Below are positions 30,119 through 38,278 of a DNA stretch of 63,601 nt, piece by piece. The notes beneath the pieces were generated by a model. The model was given only the letters and a program-made list of their open reading frames with translations. It did not search any database and was not told where the DNA came from. This stretch comes from an uncultured Desulfuromonadales bacterium. GTDB lineage: Bacteria > Desulfobacterota > Desulfuromonadia > Desulfuromonadales > Geopsychrobacteraceae. The position numbers and the translations under genes are program-made. Location: positions 1 to 63,601 of the forward strand of contig CAMYNC010000027.1 of assembly GCA_947259685.1 (NCBI GenBank), read 5' to 3'. How positions within the stretch are numbered: the stretch's first letter is position 1; each line of letters starts with the position of its first letter.

Positions 30119-32704
30119 ATGAACTCAACCCGTTTTCAAAAAAGTAATCCCTGTCCGGAACTGACCGAGGCACCGCCACTGGCGATGGATGCCACCAGTC
30201 TGGCCAAGGATTTTCGTCATTACTATGCGCACAATCTGGGGCGCGACAAACACTGCCAATTGACCCATTACGCTTACGAGGCGCTGGCCATGGTGGTGCG
30301 CGATCGGCTGATGGAGCGCTGGAAATCGACCCGCTACGCCTATGAAGAGAGTGACTGCAAGCGAGCTTACTATCTGTCGCTGGAGTTTCTGATGGGCCGG
30401 GCCCTGGGGAATGCCATGCTGAACCTGGGGGTCACCGATGAGATCACCCGGGCTCTTTACGGTCTGGGGCTTGAAATTGAGGAGCTGGAAGAGGCGGAGC
30501 AGGATGCCGGGTTGGGCAATGGTGGCCTGGGGCGGTTGGCGGCCTGCTTTCTCGACAGCTGCGCCACTTTGCAGTTGCCGGTGCAGGGCTATGGGATCCG
30601 CTATGAATATGGCATGTTCCGCCAGCGGATTCAGAATGGCCACCAGGTGGAAGAGCCGGACCACTGGCTGAGGACGGAAAACCGCTGGGAGATCGAGCGC
30701 ACTGAATATACCCAGCGGGTGAAATTCGGTGGTCGCAGCGAACTCTATCGGGATGACCAGGGGCAGCTGCGCAGCCGCTGGGTAGACACCCGCGATGTGC
30801 TGGCCATCCCTCATGATGTGCCGATCCCGGGCCATCAGAATGGCACGGTGAACACCCTGCGGTTGTGGAAGTCTGCGGCGACGGCAGAATTTGACCTGGG
30901 GGAATTCAACTCCGGCGATTATCCCGGCTCGGTGGCGGCGAAGAACGAGGCCGAGAAGATCACCATGGTCCTCTACCCGAATGACAGCAGTGAAAACGGC
31001 AAGGACCTGCGGCTGCGCCAGCAGTATTTCCTGGCGTCGGCCAGCCTGCAGGACGTGCTGGAAAAGTGGGCAAAAATCCAGGGCAACCACCTGAGCCGCT
31101 TCCCGGAAAAGAACTGTTTTCAGCTAAACGATACCCACCCCAGCTGCGCGGTCGCTGAGCTGATGCGGTTGCTGATGGATGAAAGGGGGATGGGCTGGGA
31201 ACAGGCCTGGGAGGTAACCCGGCAGACCATGGCTTACACCAACCACACCCTGCTGCCGGAAGCCCTGGAGCGCTGGCCGGTGCGCCTGTTTGAGCAATTG
31301 CTGCCGCGCCTGCTGGAGATTATCTACGAAATCAATGCGCGTTTTCTCAAGGAGGTTGCGCAGCGCTGGCCTGGCGACCTGGAGCGTCAGCGGCGGATGT
31401 CGATTATCGAGGAAGGTTCCGAGCCGCAGGTGCGTATGGCCTATCTGGCGATCGTCGGCAGTTTCTCGGTCAACGGCGTCGCCGAGCTGCATTCGAAGCT
31501 GCTGCAGCAAGGGTTGTTCCGAGATTTCTACGAACTCTGGCCAGAGAAATTCAATAACAAGACCAACGGGGTCACTCAGCGCCGTTGGCTGGCCATGTGC
31601 AATCCGGAACTCAGCGATCTGCTCAACGCAACCATTGGCGAAGCTTGGGTGACCGATCTGGCTGAGCTGGTTAAGATCAGGCCGCTGGCCAATGATGCTC
31701 GCTTTCAAAAAGAGTGGCAGCAGGTTAAATACCAGAACAAACTGCGGTTGGCCGAACTGGTCAAGGCCGATTGCAATGTCGATTTCAAGACGGAGGCGAT
31801 GTTCGATGTCCAGGTCAAACGGATTCACGAATACAAACGCCAGTTGCTGAATGTTCTGCACGTGATCCATCTTTACGATCGGATCAAGCGGGGGGATAGC
31901 GAAAACTGGACGCCGCGTTGCGTCTTGATTGGCGGCAAGGCGGCCCCCGGCTATGCCATGGCGAAACTGATTATCAAGCTGATCAATAATGTCGCTCAGG
32001 TGATTAATAGCGACCCTGCTGTTGGGGATCTGCTAAAGGTCGCCTTTTTGCCCAATTATCGGGTCTCGGCGATGGAGGTGATCTGTCCCGGCACCGACCT
32101 CTCTGAGCAGATTTCCACCGCCGGCAAAGAGGCCTCTGGCACCGGGAACATGAAATTTATGATGAATGGTGCTCTGACTATTGGCACCCTGGATGGCGCC
32201 AATATCGAAATCCGCGAAGAGGTGGGTGAGGAAAATTTCTTCCTGTTCGGCTTGACCGCCTCTGAGGTGGAACAGCTGCGGTCTGATTATAATCCTGCCG
32301 GCATCATCAACCGCGATGAGAACCTTTACCGGGTTATGAAGCTGCTGCGTAGCGGCCATTTCAATCAATTTGAGCCAGGGATGTTTGAGCCGATCGTTCA
32401 GGCCATTTACAGTCCGCAGGACCCCTGGTTGGTTGCCGCTGATTTCTCCAGCTATGTTATTGCCCAGCAAGAGGCCGCTGCGCTGTACCAGGATCAGCAG
32501 TGCTGGACGCAAAAGAGCATCCTCAATACCGCTGCCAGCGGCAAATTTTCGACCGATCGAACCATGCAGGACTATAATGAGCAGATCTGGCAGTTGGAAC
32601 CAGTGTCGGCCCTGCAGATTACCGAGATGGCTCCGCAGCGGTCAAGAACCATTGAGGATCTGGTCAATGCTGAACTGATGGAATCGGTTGTCGCCAGCGA
32701 CTGA
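30119..32704 (+). CDS. glgP: glycogen/alpha-glucan phosphorylase
   Basis: The ATG at 30119, after GAGAGG, gives 861 residues, a normal size. Family landmarks include the active-site stretch DAGLGNGGLGRLAACFLDS, KVKRIHEYKRQLLN-like VQVKRIHEYKRQ, and the pyridoxal phosphate lysine in GTGNMKFMMNGALTIG (about Lys679). It releases glucose-1-phosphate from glycogen in the cytoplasm. It ends in a strong terminator at 32738-32784 and is monocistronic. Confidence 0.96.
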   Translation: MNSTRFQKSNPCPELTEAPPLAMDATSLAKDFRHYYAHNLGRDKHCQLTHYAYEALAMVVRDRLMERWKSTRYAYEESDCKRAYYLSLEFLMGRALGNAMLNLGVTDEITRALYGLGLEIEELEEAEQDAGLGNGGLGRLAACFLDSCATLQLPVQGYGIRYEYGMFRQRIQNGHQVEEPDHWLRTENRWEIERTEYTQRVKFGGRSELYRDDQGQLRSRWVDTRDVLAIPHDVPIPGHQNGTVNTLRLWKSAATAEFDLGEFNSGDYPGSVAAKNEAEKITMVLYPNDSSENGKDLRLRQQYFLASASLQDVLEKWAKIQGNHLSRFPEKNCFQLNDTHPSCAVAELMRLLMDERGMGWEQAWEVTRQTMAYTNHTLLPEALERWPVRLFEQLLPRLLEIIYEINARFLKEVAQRWPGDLERQRRMSIIEEGSEPQVRMAYLAIVGSFSVNGVAELHSKLLQQGLFRDFYELWPEKFNNKTNGVTQRRWLAMCNPELSDLLNATIGEAWVTDLAELVKIRPLANDARFQKEWQQVKYQNKLRLAELVKADCNVDFKTEAMFDVQVKRIHEYKRQLLNVLHVIHLYDRIKRGDSENWTPRCVLIGGKAAPGYAMAKLIIKLINNVAQVINSDPAVGDLLKVAFLPNYRVSAMEVICPGTDLSEQISTAGKEASGTGNMKFMMNGALTIGTLDGANIEIREEVGEENFFLFGLTASEVEQLRSDYNPAGIINRDENLYRVMKLLRSGHFNQFEPGMFEPIVQAIYSPQDPWLVAADFSSYVIAQQEAAALYQDQQCWTQKSILNTAASGKFSTDRTMQDYNEQIWQLEPVSALQITEMAPQRSRTIEDLVNAELMESVVASD

Positions 32705-32737
32705 CCAACTAGGTTGCTCTACACCCGCGCGGGGGAA

Positions 32738-32784
32738 CTTAAAAAAGCAGTTAGCCGATAAATCGTGCTTACTGCTTTTTTAAG
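32738..32784 (+). terminator. rho-independent terminator of glgP
   Basis: A perfect 13-bp stem (CTTAAAAAAGCAG and CTGCTTTTTTAAG) flanks a 21-base loop and includes a T-run. It lies 34 bp after the glgP stop codon. Confidence 0.85.
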
Positions 32785-32805
32785 TTTTGGCGTCCTGCAG
32801 TTTAA

Positions 32806-32949
32806 CCTGAATCAGTGAGTATCCGGCGGCGAATAGCACAAATCATTGAATTGCCTGAGCACTGCAAAAATCACCGCTGAACCTTTGGGTGCAACTCAGA
32901 TTATCCAAGCACTTGCACTCGTCATCCACCGTTTACTCACTGATTCAGG
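32806..32949 (-). mobile_element. MITE-like non-autonomous element, copy 2 (144 bp)
   Basis: The same 15-bp terminal inverted repeats as copy 1 bound this element, and it is flanked by identical TTTAA repeats (32801-32805 and 32950-32954). Read on the minus strand its inside aligns with copy 1 through GTGCAAGTGCTTGGAT, CACCCAAAGGTTCAGCGGTG and the closing TTGTGCTATTCGCCG. It has one copy of the 34-bp unit. It landed between the glgP terminator and the PAS-GGDEF gene, interrupting neither. Confidence 0.85.
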
Positions 32950-32999
32950 TTTAACGCTATCAACAGGATCCGGCTGCTGCAGCGCTAGAAAGCTGCAGG

Positions 33000-34712
33000 T
33001 TAGTGCTGAATGAGCTTATTGCGACCGGAATTTTTCGCCTCATAGAGGGCGTTGTCGGCGCGTTTGAGTAGGGCATCGATCGTCTGGTCAGGTCCGCTGA
33101 GCATGGTCATGCCGATGCTGACGGTAATGCTGATTTCTCCCCGGGAAGTACGGATTCGGGTCTTTTCCAGATTTTTCGCCAGGCGCTTGCAAGTCTGCAG
33201 GGCTGCCTCCTGATTGGTTTCCGGCAGGATCGCCGCGAATTCTTCGCCGCCGAAGCGGCCGAACAGGTCGCTGGAACGCAAGGTTTGCAGGCAGCAGTCG
33301 ACCAGCCTTTTCAGGACTTCGTCGCCGGCATCATGGCCATAGTTATCGTTAACCGCTTTAAAATGATCAATGTCGAGCATGACCACGGCCAGCGGCGCGC
33401 CATAGCGGCGGCTGCGTTTTAACTCGGCAGCGGCCTGCTCGATAAAGTGGCGACGATTGTCTGCGCCGGTCAAGGGGTCGGTGGTGGCCAGTCGCCGGAG
33501 TTCCTCTTCCAATTTGCGCCGTTCGGTGACATCCCGCGCGACGGCAAACACCTGCTTATTCTCCAGGTCGGGAAAGGAATTCCAGGAGATCCATTTGATA
33601 GAGCCATCTTTGCATTGGAAACGGTTTTCAAAACCGACCAGGCTTTTCCCCTGCAGCAGCCGCGCATTGGCGGCAATGGTCGCTTCATGGTCACTCGGGA
33701 CGATAAATTCGAGCCAATGACGTGACTTTAGTTCTTCTTCCTTCCAGCCGAGGGTGCGTGCCCAGGCAGGGTTCAGCTCTTTCTGGTAGCCATCAAAACT
33801 GGCGACGCAAAGCATGTCCAAAGAAACATCAAAAATTCGCTGGCGATCTGCCTCGGCGAGTTTCAACGAAGTGATGTCGCGGACATTGATAGCGACATGT
33901 TCAGGTGGGTCACCATTTTCATTGACTGGATGATAAGTGACCGCCAGGTAACGACGGCCCATCTCCGGGAGTTCAAGCCAGTCTTCCACACAGACTGTTT
34001 CACCGCAAAAAGCCCGCTCCAGGTTCGGCTTGGAGATCCGTTCAAAAATTTCAACGCCGACAACCTCGCGAACGGTTTTGCCGAGCAATTCATCCCGCTG
34101 CTTTTGATAGTTTTTCAGGTAGGCATCGTTGACCACCTGGTAAACATAGTCCCGATCGACCAGGGAGATCATGTCGGGAGTTGAAGAGATTATTTGTTTA
34201 TAGTGGGCCAGTTCGGCCTGCAGCTGATATTGCTCAGTGATGTCGTGACCAAAAACTGCAGCACCAATGACTTCAGTGGCTGTTCGGACCGGTTGGATAG
34301 TCACGGAATACACCCGCTTATCTTCTGCTGGATGGCAGAGGCGGAAACTCTCGCCTTTGAACGCCGACTCGTAGAGACCATCCCAATAATCGACCAGTTC
34401 TGAAGAGGTGATTTCAGCGCTACTCATTCCCGGGATCGGTTCTATTCCGAAAGCTTTGCGGCAGGTTTCCTTGGCGGAATCGTTAATCAGCAGCAGGTGC
34501 TTGTTTTTATCGACCAACCAGACGCGATCCTGACAGCTGTTGATTAGGGCGGTAAGGTTGCTGAGTTCTTCCGCCGGTGCTGCTGTGGGTGAGGCTGCGC
34601 CGATGGTGCGGTGCAGTTCGCTAAGCTGGGATTGCAGTTGTCGGACCTGTTTTTCAGCGCGGGCCAACTCGATGGAGAGCTGTTGTGGCGTTTTGTCAGC
34701 TGATCGGCACAT
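33000..34712 (-). CDS. PAS-GGDEF diguanylate cyclase
   Basis: This 570-residue protein has an N-terminal coiled coil, three PAS-like sensor domains (about 45-170, 170-285, 290-405) and a GGDEF domain (about 405-570). The active loop reads GGEEF (about 482-487) and an RxxD inhibitory site (RSSD) lies five residues before it, so product feedback should be intact. It makes cyclic di-GMP in the cytoplasm, with no membrane segment. It is a single gene transcribed toward glgP. Confidence 0.92.
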   Translation of the reverse strand: MCRSADKTPQQLSIELARAEKQVRQLQSQLSELHRTIGAASPTAAPAEELSNLTALINSCQDRVWLVDKNKHLLLINDSAKETCRKAFGIEPIPGMSSAEITSSELVDYWDGLYESAFKGESFRLCHPAEDKRVYSVTIQPVRTATEVIGAAVFGHDITEQYQLQAELAHYKQIISSTPDMISLVDRDYVYQVVNDAYLKNYQKQRDELLGKTVREVVGVEIFERISKPNLERAFCGETVCVEDWLELPEMGRRYLAVTYHPVNENGDPPEHVAINVRDITSLKLAEADRQRIFDVSLDMLCVASFDGYQKELNPAWARTLGWKEEELKSRHWLEFIVPSDHEATIAANARLLQGKSLVGFENRFQCKDGSIKWISWNSFPDLENKQVFAVARDVTERRKLEEELRRLATTDPLTGADNRRHFIEQAAAELKRSRRYGAPLAVVMLDIDHFKAVNDNYGHDAGDEVLKRLVDCCLQTLRSSDLFGRFGGEEFAAILPETNQEAALQTCKRLAKNLEKTRIRTSRGEISITVSIGMTMLSGPDQTIDALLKRADNALYEAKNSGRNKLIQH

Positions 34713-34823
34713 AGCATGACCATTGAAATATCAGGGTTATCCCCTCCCCAGGTTACTAAGATTAGCAGGTTTTAGCGTATTTAAAAGTCGCCCGAAAAAC
34801 TCTGGTCGAGAGCTTAGTTTTAC

Positions 34824-36101
34824 TCAGGTATTTTCCTCAACCAGCTGATATTCCCTGCTCAGCTTCGATAGAACCAGCAGCCAGAACGTACAGATGGCCA
34901 ATGTCAAATAGCCGAGCTGTGGCAAGGTCAGGGGCGTAGGCAGCCAGCGGGTGAAAATCAGGATCAGCACCGAGCCGAAAATTTTAAACAGTCGGTAGCC
35001 GAACATGTCGATCCAGGCCTTGGCCTGATAGATTAGCACCGAATCGATCGGCACGTACAGCAGCTCCTTGGAGGCCCGATTAATCGAATAGGAGAGGCCC
35101 CGATCACAGATTTTCGCAGCTGAAATCAGCAGCAAACCGGGTGCCAGCATAAAACCGAGGGAACATAGGGTAATCATCACCGGCTGGATCAGCAAGCCAG
35201 CAATCACCCCGAAAATCCGGTGAATCAGCGGCGTGAGAAACAGGTTTACCAGAATCGAGATGATTCCCATCAGGCTGAAAAACAGTGACAGGTAGGACGT
35301 TCGTTCGTCCAGTACCTGATAGCTGACTTCCACCGTTTTCATAAACTGAAATTCGACCAACGGGGACGCCAGCTGGGCCAGCAATAGAATTCCCGCGATC
35401 AACATTAAAAAACGACTTTTCTTGAACGACTGCCAGCCGCCCTGGTATTTGACCGGGTCTCCATGGCGTTGAACCTCGCAGTAGAGTCCCAGCCAGCCCA
35501 TCAACCAAGTCAGCACAAACAGCAGCAGGATGATTCCGGCCGCGACCAGCAGCAGGTCCGGAGTCTGCAATGGAGTATGCTTCAGCACCAGGGCTGCGGC
35601 GCCACCGCCTAAAACACCACCGACCAGGCCACCGGTGCCAATGAAACCGTACCAGCCCTTGCCTTCCTTGGTGCTGTAGATCGAGTTGGTCAGGCTCCAG
35701 AACTGTTCGACCAACAACACGCCGAGGATATCGACAAAAATATAAAAGCTGGCGGCGACGGCCGGTCCGGGAGAATTGAGCAGAATGCGGAAGGCGACCA
35801 GGCAGCCGGCGAGCACCAAGCAGGTGCCGAGCACTAGAATAACCCGGCTGCAGCGTTCCACCAGGCGGTGGTAGGTGCCGATAAAAATAGCCATGGTCAC
35901 GGCGGTGCCGATCCAGACAAAGGGGAGCTGATCGGCGCCGAGATATTCGATAAACAGCGAGCGGCTTGACGGTTTCAAATGGTAGAGCGCCATAATAATC
36001 AGCAAAAAATTTGCAAACAGGAAGGCCGCGCGAATACTCAGGATTCGGTGCACCGGGTAGCGTTGATTGCAGCGGTTGCTTGTATTTTCTGATTCTACCA
36101 T
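34824..36101 (-). CDS. NTP/NDP exchange-type (TlcC/MFS-like) membrane transporter
   Basis: This 425-residue protein has about twelve membrane helices. Regions such as FWSLTNSIYSTKEGKGWYGFIGTGGLVGG and SYSINRASKELLYVP match the bacterial NTP/NDP exchange transporter group seen in free-living bacteria, a branch whose true substrate is unproven. It is divergent from a serine hydrolase gene with a 37-bp gap. Exchange of nucleotides is known for the parasite branch only, so the name is by family. Confidence 0.75.
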   Translation of the reverse strand: MVESENTSNRCNQRYPVHRILSIRAAFLFANFLLIIMALYHLKPSSRSLFIEYLGADQLPFVWIGTAVTMAIFIGTYHRLVERCSRVILVLGTCLVLAGCLVAFRILLNSPGPAVAASFYIFVDILGVLLVEQFWSLTNSIYSTKEGKGWYGFIGTGGLVGGVLGGGAAALVLKHTPLQTPDLLLVAAGIILLLFVLTWLMGWLGLYCEVQRHGDPVKYQGGWQSFKKSRFLMLIAGILLLAQLASPLVEFQFMKTVEVSYQVLDERTSYLSLFFSLMGIISILVNLFLTPLIHRIFGVIAGLLIQPVMITLCSLGFMLAPGLLLISAAKICDRGLSYSINRASKELLYVPIDSVLIYQAKAWIDMFGYRLFKIFGSVLILIFTRWLPTPLTLPQLGYLTLAICTFWLLVLSKLSREYQLVEENT

Positions 36102-36130
36102 TTGCTTTTTTGTCCGTTTTTCAGTATGAT
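36102..36130 (+). promoter_or_regulatory. promoter before the first serine hydrolase gene
   Basis: TTGCTT (36102-36107), 17 bp, then TATGAT (36125-36130). The predicted transcript would begin at about 36137-36139, the ATG itself, and no ribosome site precedes it, so translation may be nearly leaderless, or start at the ATG at 36148. Confidence 0.5.
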
Positions 36131-36138
36131 CCGTAACT

Positions 36139-37014
36139 ATGAATTTTATGATTAAAAAGATCTTAATAATTTTGCTGGTGTTTCTAACGGCTGTTCCTTC
36201 AGCTTTCAGCTCGCAGCAACCGGAATTGGCGGCTTGTTACAACAGCCGGCTCCAAGAGGGTTTGGAGTCCTGTCTGTTTGAGCTGAAACTCGACAAAGCT
36301 GCCCAGCGTAAAAAGCTGAGCGTCGCCTTGGTCGACATTACCGATCCTGCTCAGCCGTTGCTGGCCTCGGTAAACGGCGACCGGATGATGTATGCTGCCA
36401 GCCTGCCGAAAATTGCCATTCTGCTCGGTGCTTTTGAACGGATCGCCCGCGGTGAGATGCAGCTCGACAATGCCACCCAGGAACAACTGACACGGATGAT
36501 CCGCAATTCGTCCAACCGGGCGGCTACTGAAATGCTCAACCGGGTCGGTAAAACTTTTTTGGCTGAGCTGCTGCAATCACCAAAATATCGTCTCTATGAT
36601 CTGGAGAACAATGGTGGGCTCTGGGTCGGAAAAGAATATGGCAAGGCTGGTGCCTTTAAACGCGACCCGTTGGCTAACCTATCACATGGTGCTAACGCTT
36701 TCCAAGTGGCACGTTTTTACTATTTGCTGGAAACCGGGCAGCTGGTTTCGCCGGAAATGAGCCGGGAGATGAAAACCATCCTCAGCAAGCCGGCCATTCA
36801 GCACAAATTTGTCAAAGGCCTCAAGTCTCGGCCTGATGCCGAAATCTACCGTAAATCAGGCTCCTGGCGGCAATATCATGCCGACAGCGCCATCATCGAG
36901 CATAGTGGTCGTCGCTATATTGCTGTGGCTCTGGCGGAAGATGCCCAGGGTGGCGAATGGCTCAGTCGTTTGATTGTTCGGCTGGATGATCTGATTCAAC
37001 AGCTTCACTCCTAG
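36139..37014 (+). CDS. exported serine hydrolase, class A beta-lactamase-like
   Basis: This 291-residue protein has a signal peptide (MNFMIKKILIILLVFLTAVPSAFS). The serine enzyme motifs are present: SLPK (nucleophile Ser, Lys), SSN in IRNSSNRAA, and KSG near the end. It belongs to the beta-lactamase-2 fold group, which also holds wall-remodelling hydrolases, so antibiotic resistance should not be assumed. Its last 53 bases overlap, in antisense, the end of the neighbouring serine hydrolase gene. Confidence 0.85.
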   Translation: MNFMIKKILIILLVFLTAVPSAFSSQQPELAACYNSRLQEGLESCLFELKLDKAAQRKKLSVALVDITDPAQPLLASVNGDRMMYAASLPKIAILLGAFERIARGEMQLDNATQEQLTRMIRNSSNRAATEMLNRVGKTFLAELLQSPKYRLYDLENNGGLWVGKEYGKAGAFKRDPLANLSHGANAFQVARFYYLLETGQLVSPEMSREMKTILSKPAIQHKFVKGLKSRPDAEIYRKSGSWRQYHADSAIIEHSGRRYIAVALAEDAQGGEWLSRLIVRLDDLIQQLHS

Positions 37015-38278
37015 TTTTCAACATCTCTTTAAATCGCTGTTCCAGCAGCCGGTGAATCCGCATTGCCAGGGTTTGATGGGCCACTGCGGAGTTGACCCGC
37101 AGGACATTTGAGCTGACGACAACCAGGTAGTGAAGCTCGCCCGCCGACTTTTGCTCCTCGACAATTGCCAGGGAATTGAGAAGGTTAAGTTTATCCCCCT
37201 GATAGCTTTCGCACTTTCTGCCGGTCTCCGGTTCGCAGCTGTAAAATGAGCCGGATTTGAAGTAGACCGCAGCATGGTTCAGAGCTGGATGCGAGGCATA
37301 ACGGATGCGTTTTTCGGTCATGTATAGCAGCCGTTTTAATTCCAGGCTGGAAAACTGATCAATCAATCGTCCCTGCTCCATGCGCAGTAGTAAGGTGAGA
37401 AAACTTCGCGTGGTGGCTCTACTGCCGCCACCCGGCACCAGTTGTTTCCCTTTCCGAGTGAAAAATCCCCCCTGGCGGATCAGCCGTGGATCGAGACCGT
37501 TGCGGCGCATCGGTTCGTGGAGGCTGTTGATCAACAGTTGCATCAATTCTTTTTTGCGGGTTTGCTGAAAAAACTGTTCTGCAGTTTCCTGATCGACCGG
37601 GTAGGCATCTTTAAAGCGCACCATCAGCAGATATTCACGCAAGACCATGGCCGCCGCAGCGTTGGAGCTGGGGGAGAGCATCCAGTCGAGCCAGCTGTAA
37701 AGGTTAGTGCTGTCCCCGGTGCGAACTTTTCGGTAGCTCAGGCGTTGTTTTTCGCTGTCCCAGAAGGGCACTTTGTGGTGATCGCTGAGAATAAACTGAT
37801 CGGCGGTGATAATGCGTTCACGTAATATTTTTCTGCGTGCCTCGATATCCTGCGGATAAAGATCAGCCAGCGCCTGGAACAGGCCGACCGCAATTAAGAC
37901 CTTGCCGAGACTGGCCGGATTAAAGTTGCGCTCCCCTTGATGTTCGGCAAGCCCCGGTTGCTCAGGAGAGCTCAGATCGAGCACTGAAAAGCTGAAATCC
38001 GCCTGATCTTTACCGAGGGTCTCACGGATCTTTTCGGTCAGCCGAGCATCGATTTCAGGAATCTCCAGTTGTGGCCATTCAAGCAACCGCAGCTGCACCT
38101 GCTGTATCGGCTGCAGGGCTCCAGGACGCAGCTTGCGGCCGCGAGCCTGGCCTTGTTGAATCTGTTGGTAGCCTTCCAGGCGACTGATTCCGGTTGCGGG
38201 TCCACCATCTAGCGGGTAGCTGCAGGCGGTCCCGTATAGCAGCAGAAGGCAAATTGCAGTGAAGGATCCTTTCAGCAT
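36962..38278 (-). CDS. serine hydrolase lipoprotein
   Basis: This 438-residue protein has a lipobox (YGTACS), and serine hydrolase motifs SLGK, SPSSNAA and KSGS in the order of beta-lactamase-like enzymes. Its start codon ATG at 38276-38278 immediately follows the TGA of the dikinase-like gene, so the two are translated together. It is a distant paralogue of the converging gene at 36139. Both act outside the inner membrane, probably on wall or a related polymer. Exact substrate unknown. Confidence 0.82.
   Translation of the reverse strand: MLKGSFTAICLLLLYGTACSYPLDGGPATGISRLEGYQQIQQGQARGRKLRPGALQPIQQVQLRLLEWPQLEIPEIDARLTEKIRETLGKDQADFSFSVLDLSSPEQPGLAEHQGERNFNPASLGKVLIAVGLFQALADLYPQDIEARRKILRERIITADQFILSDHHKVPFWDSEKQRLSYRKVRTGDSTNLYSWLDWMLSPSSNAAAAMVLREYLLMVRFKDAYPVDQETAEQFFQQTRKKELMQLLINSLHEPMRRNGLDPRLIRQGGFFTRKGKQLVPGGGSRATTRSFLTLLLRMEQGRLIDQFSSLELKRLLYMTEKRIRYASHPALNHAAVYFKSGSFYSCEPETGRKCESYQGDKLNLLNSLAIVEEQKSAGELHYLVVVSSNVLRVNSAVAHQTLAMRIHRLLEQRFKEMLKTRSEAVESDHPAEQSND

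Noticed and set aside
36139..38278. Calling the two serine hydrolases antibiotic-resistance beta-lactamases.
   Set aside because: The motif spacing and context do not establish lactam cleavage; the fold is shared with wall hydrolases.
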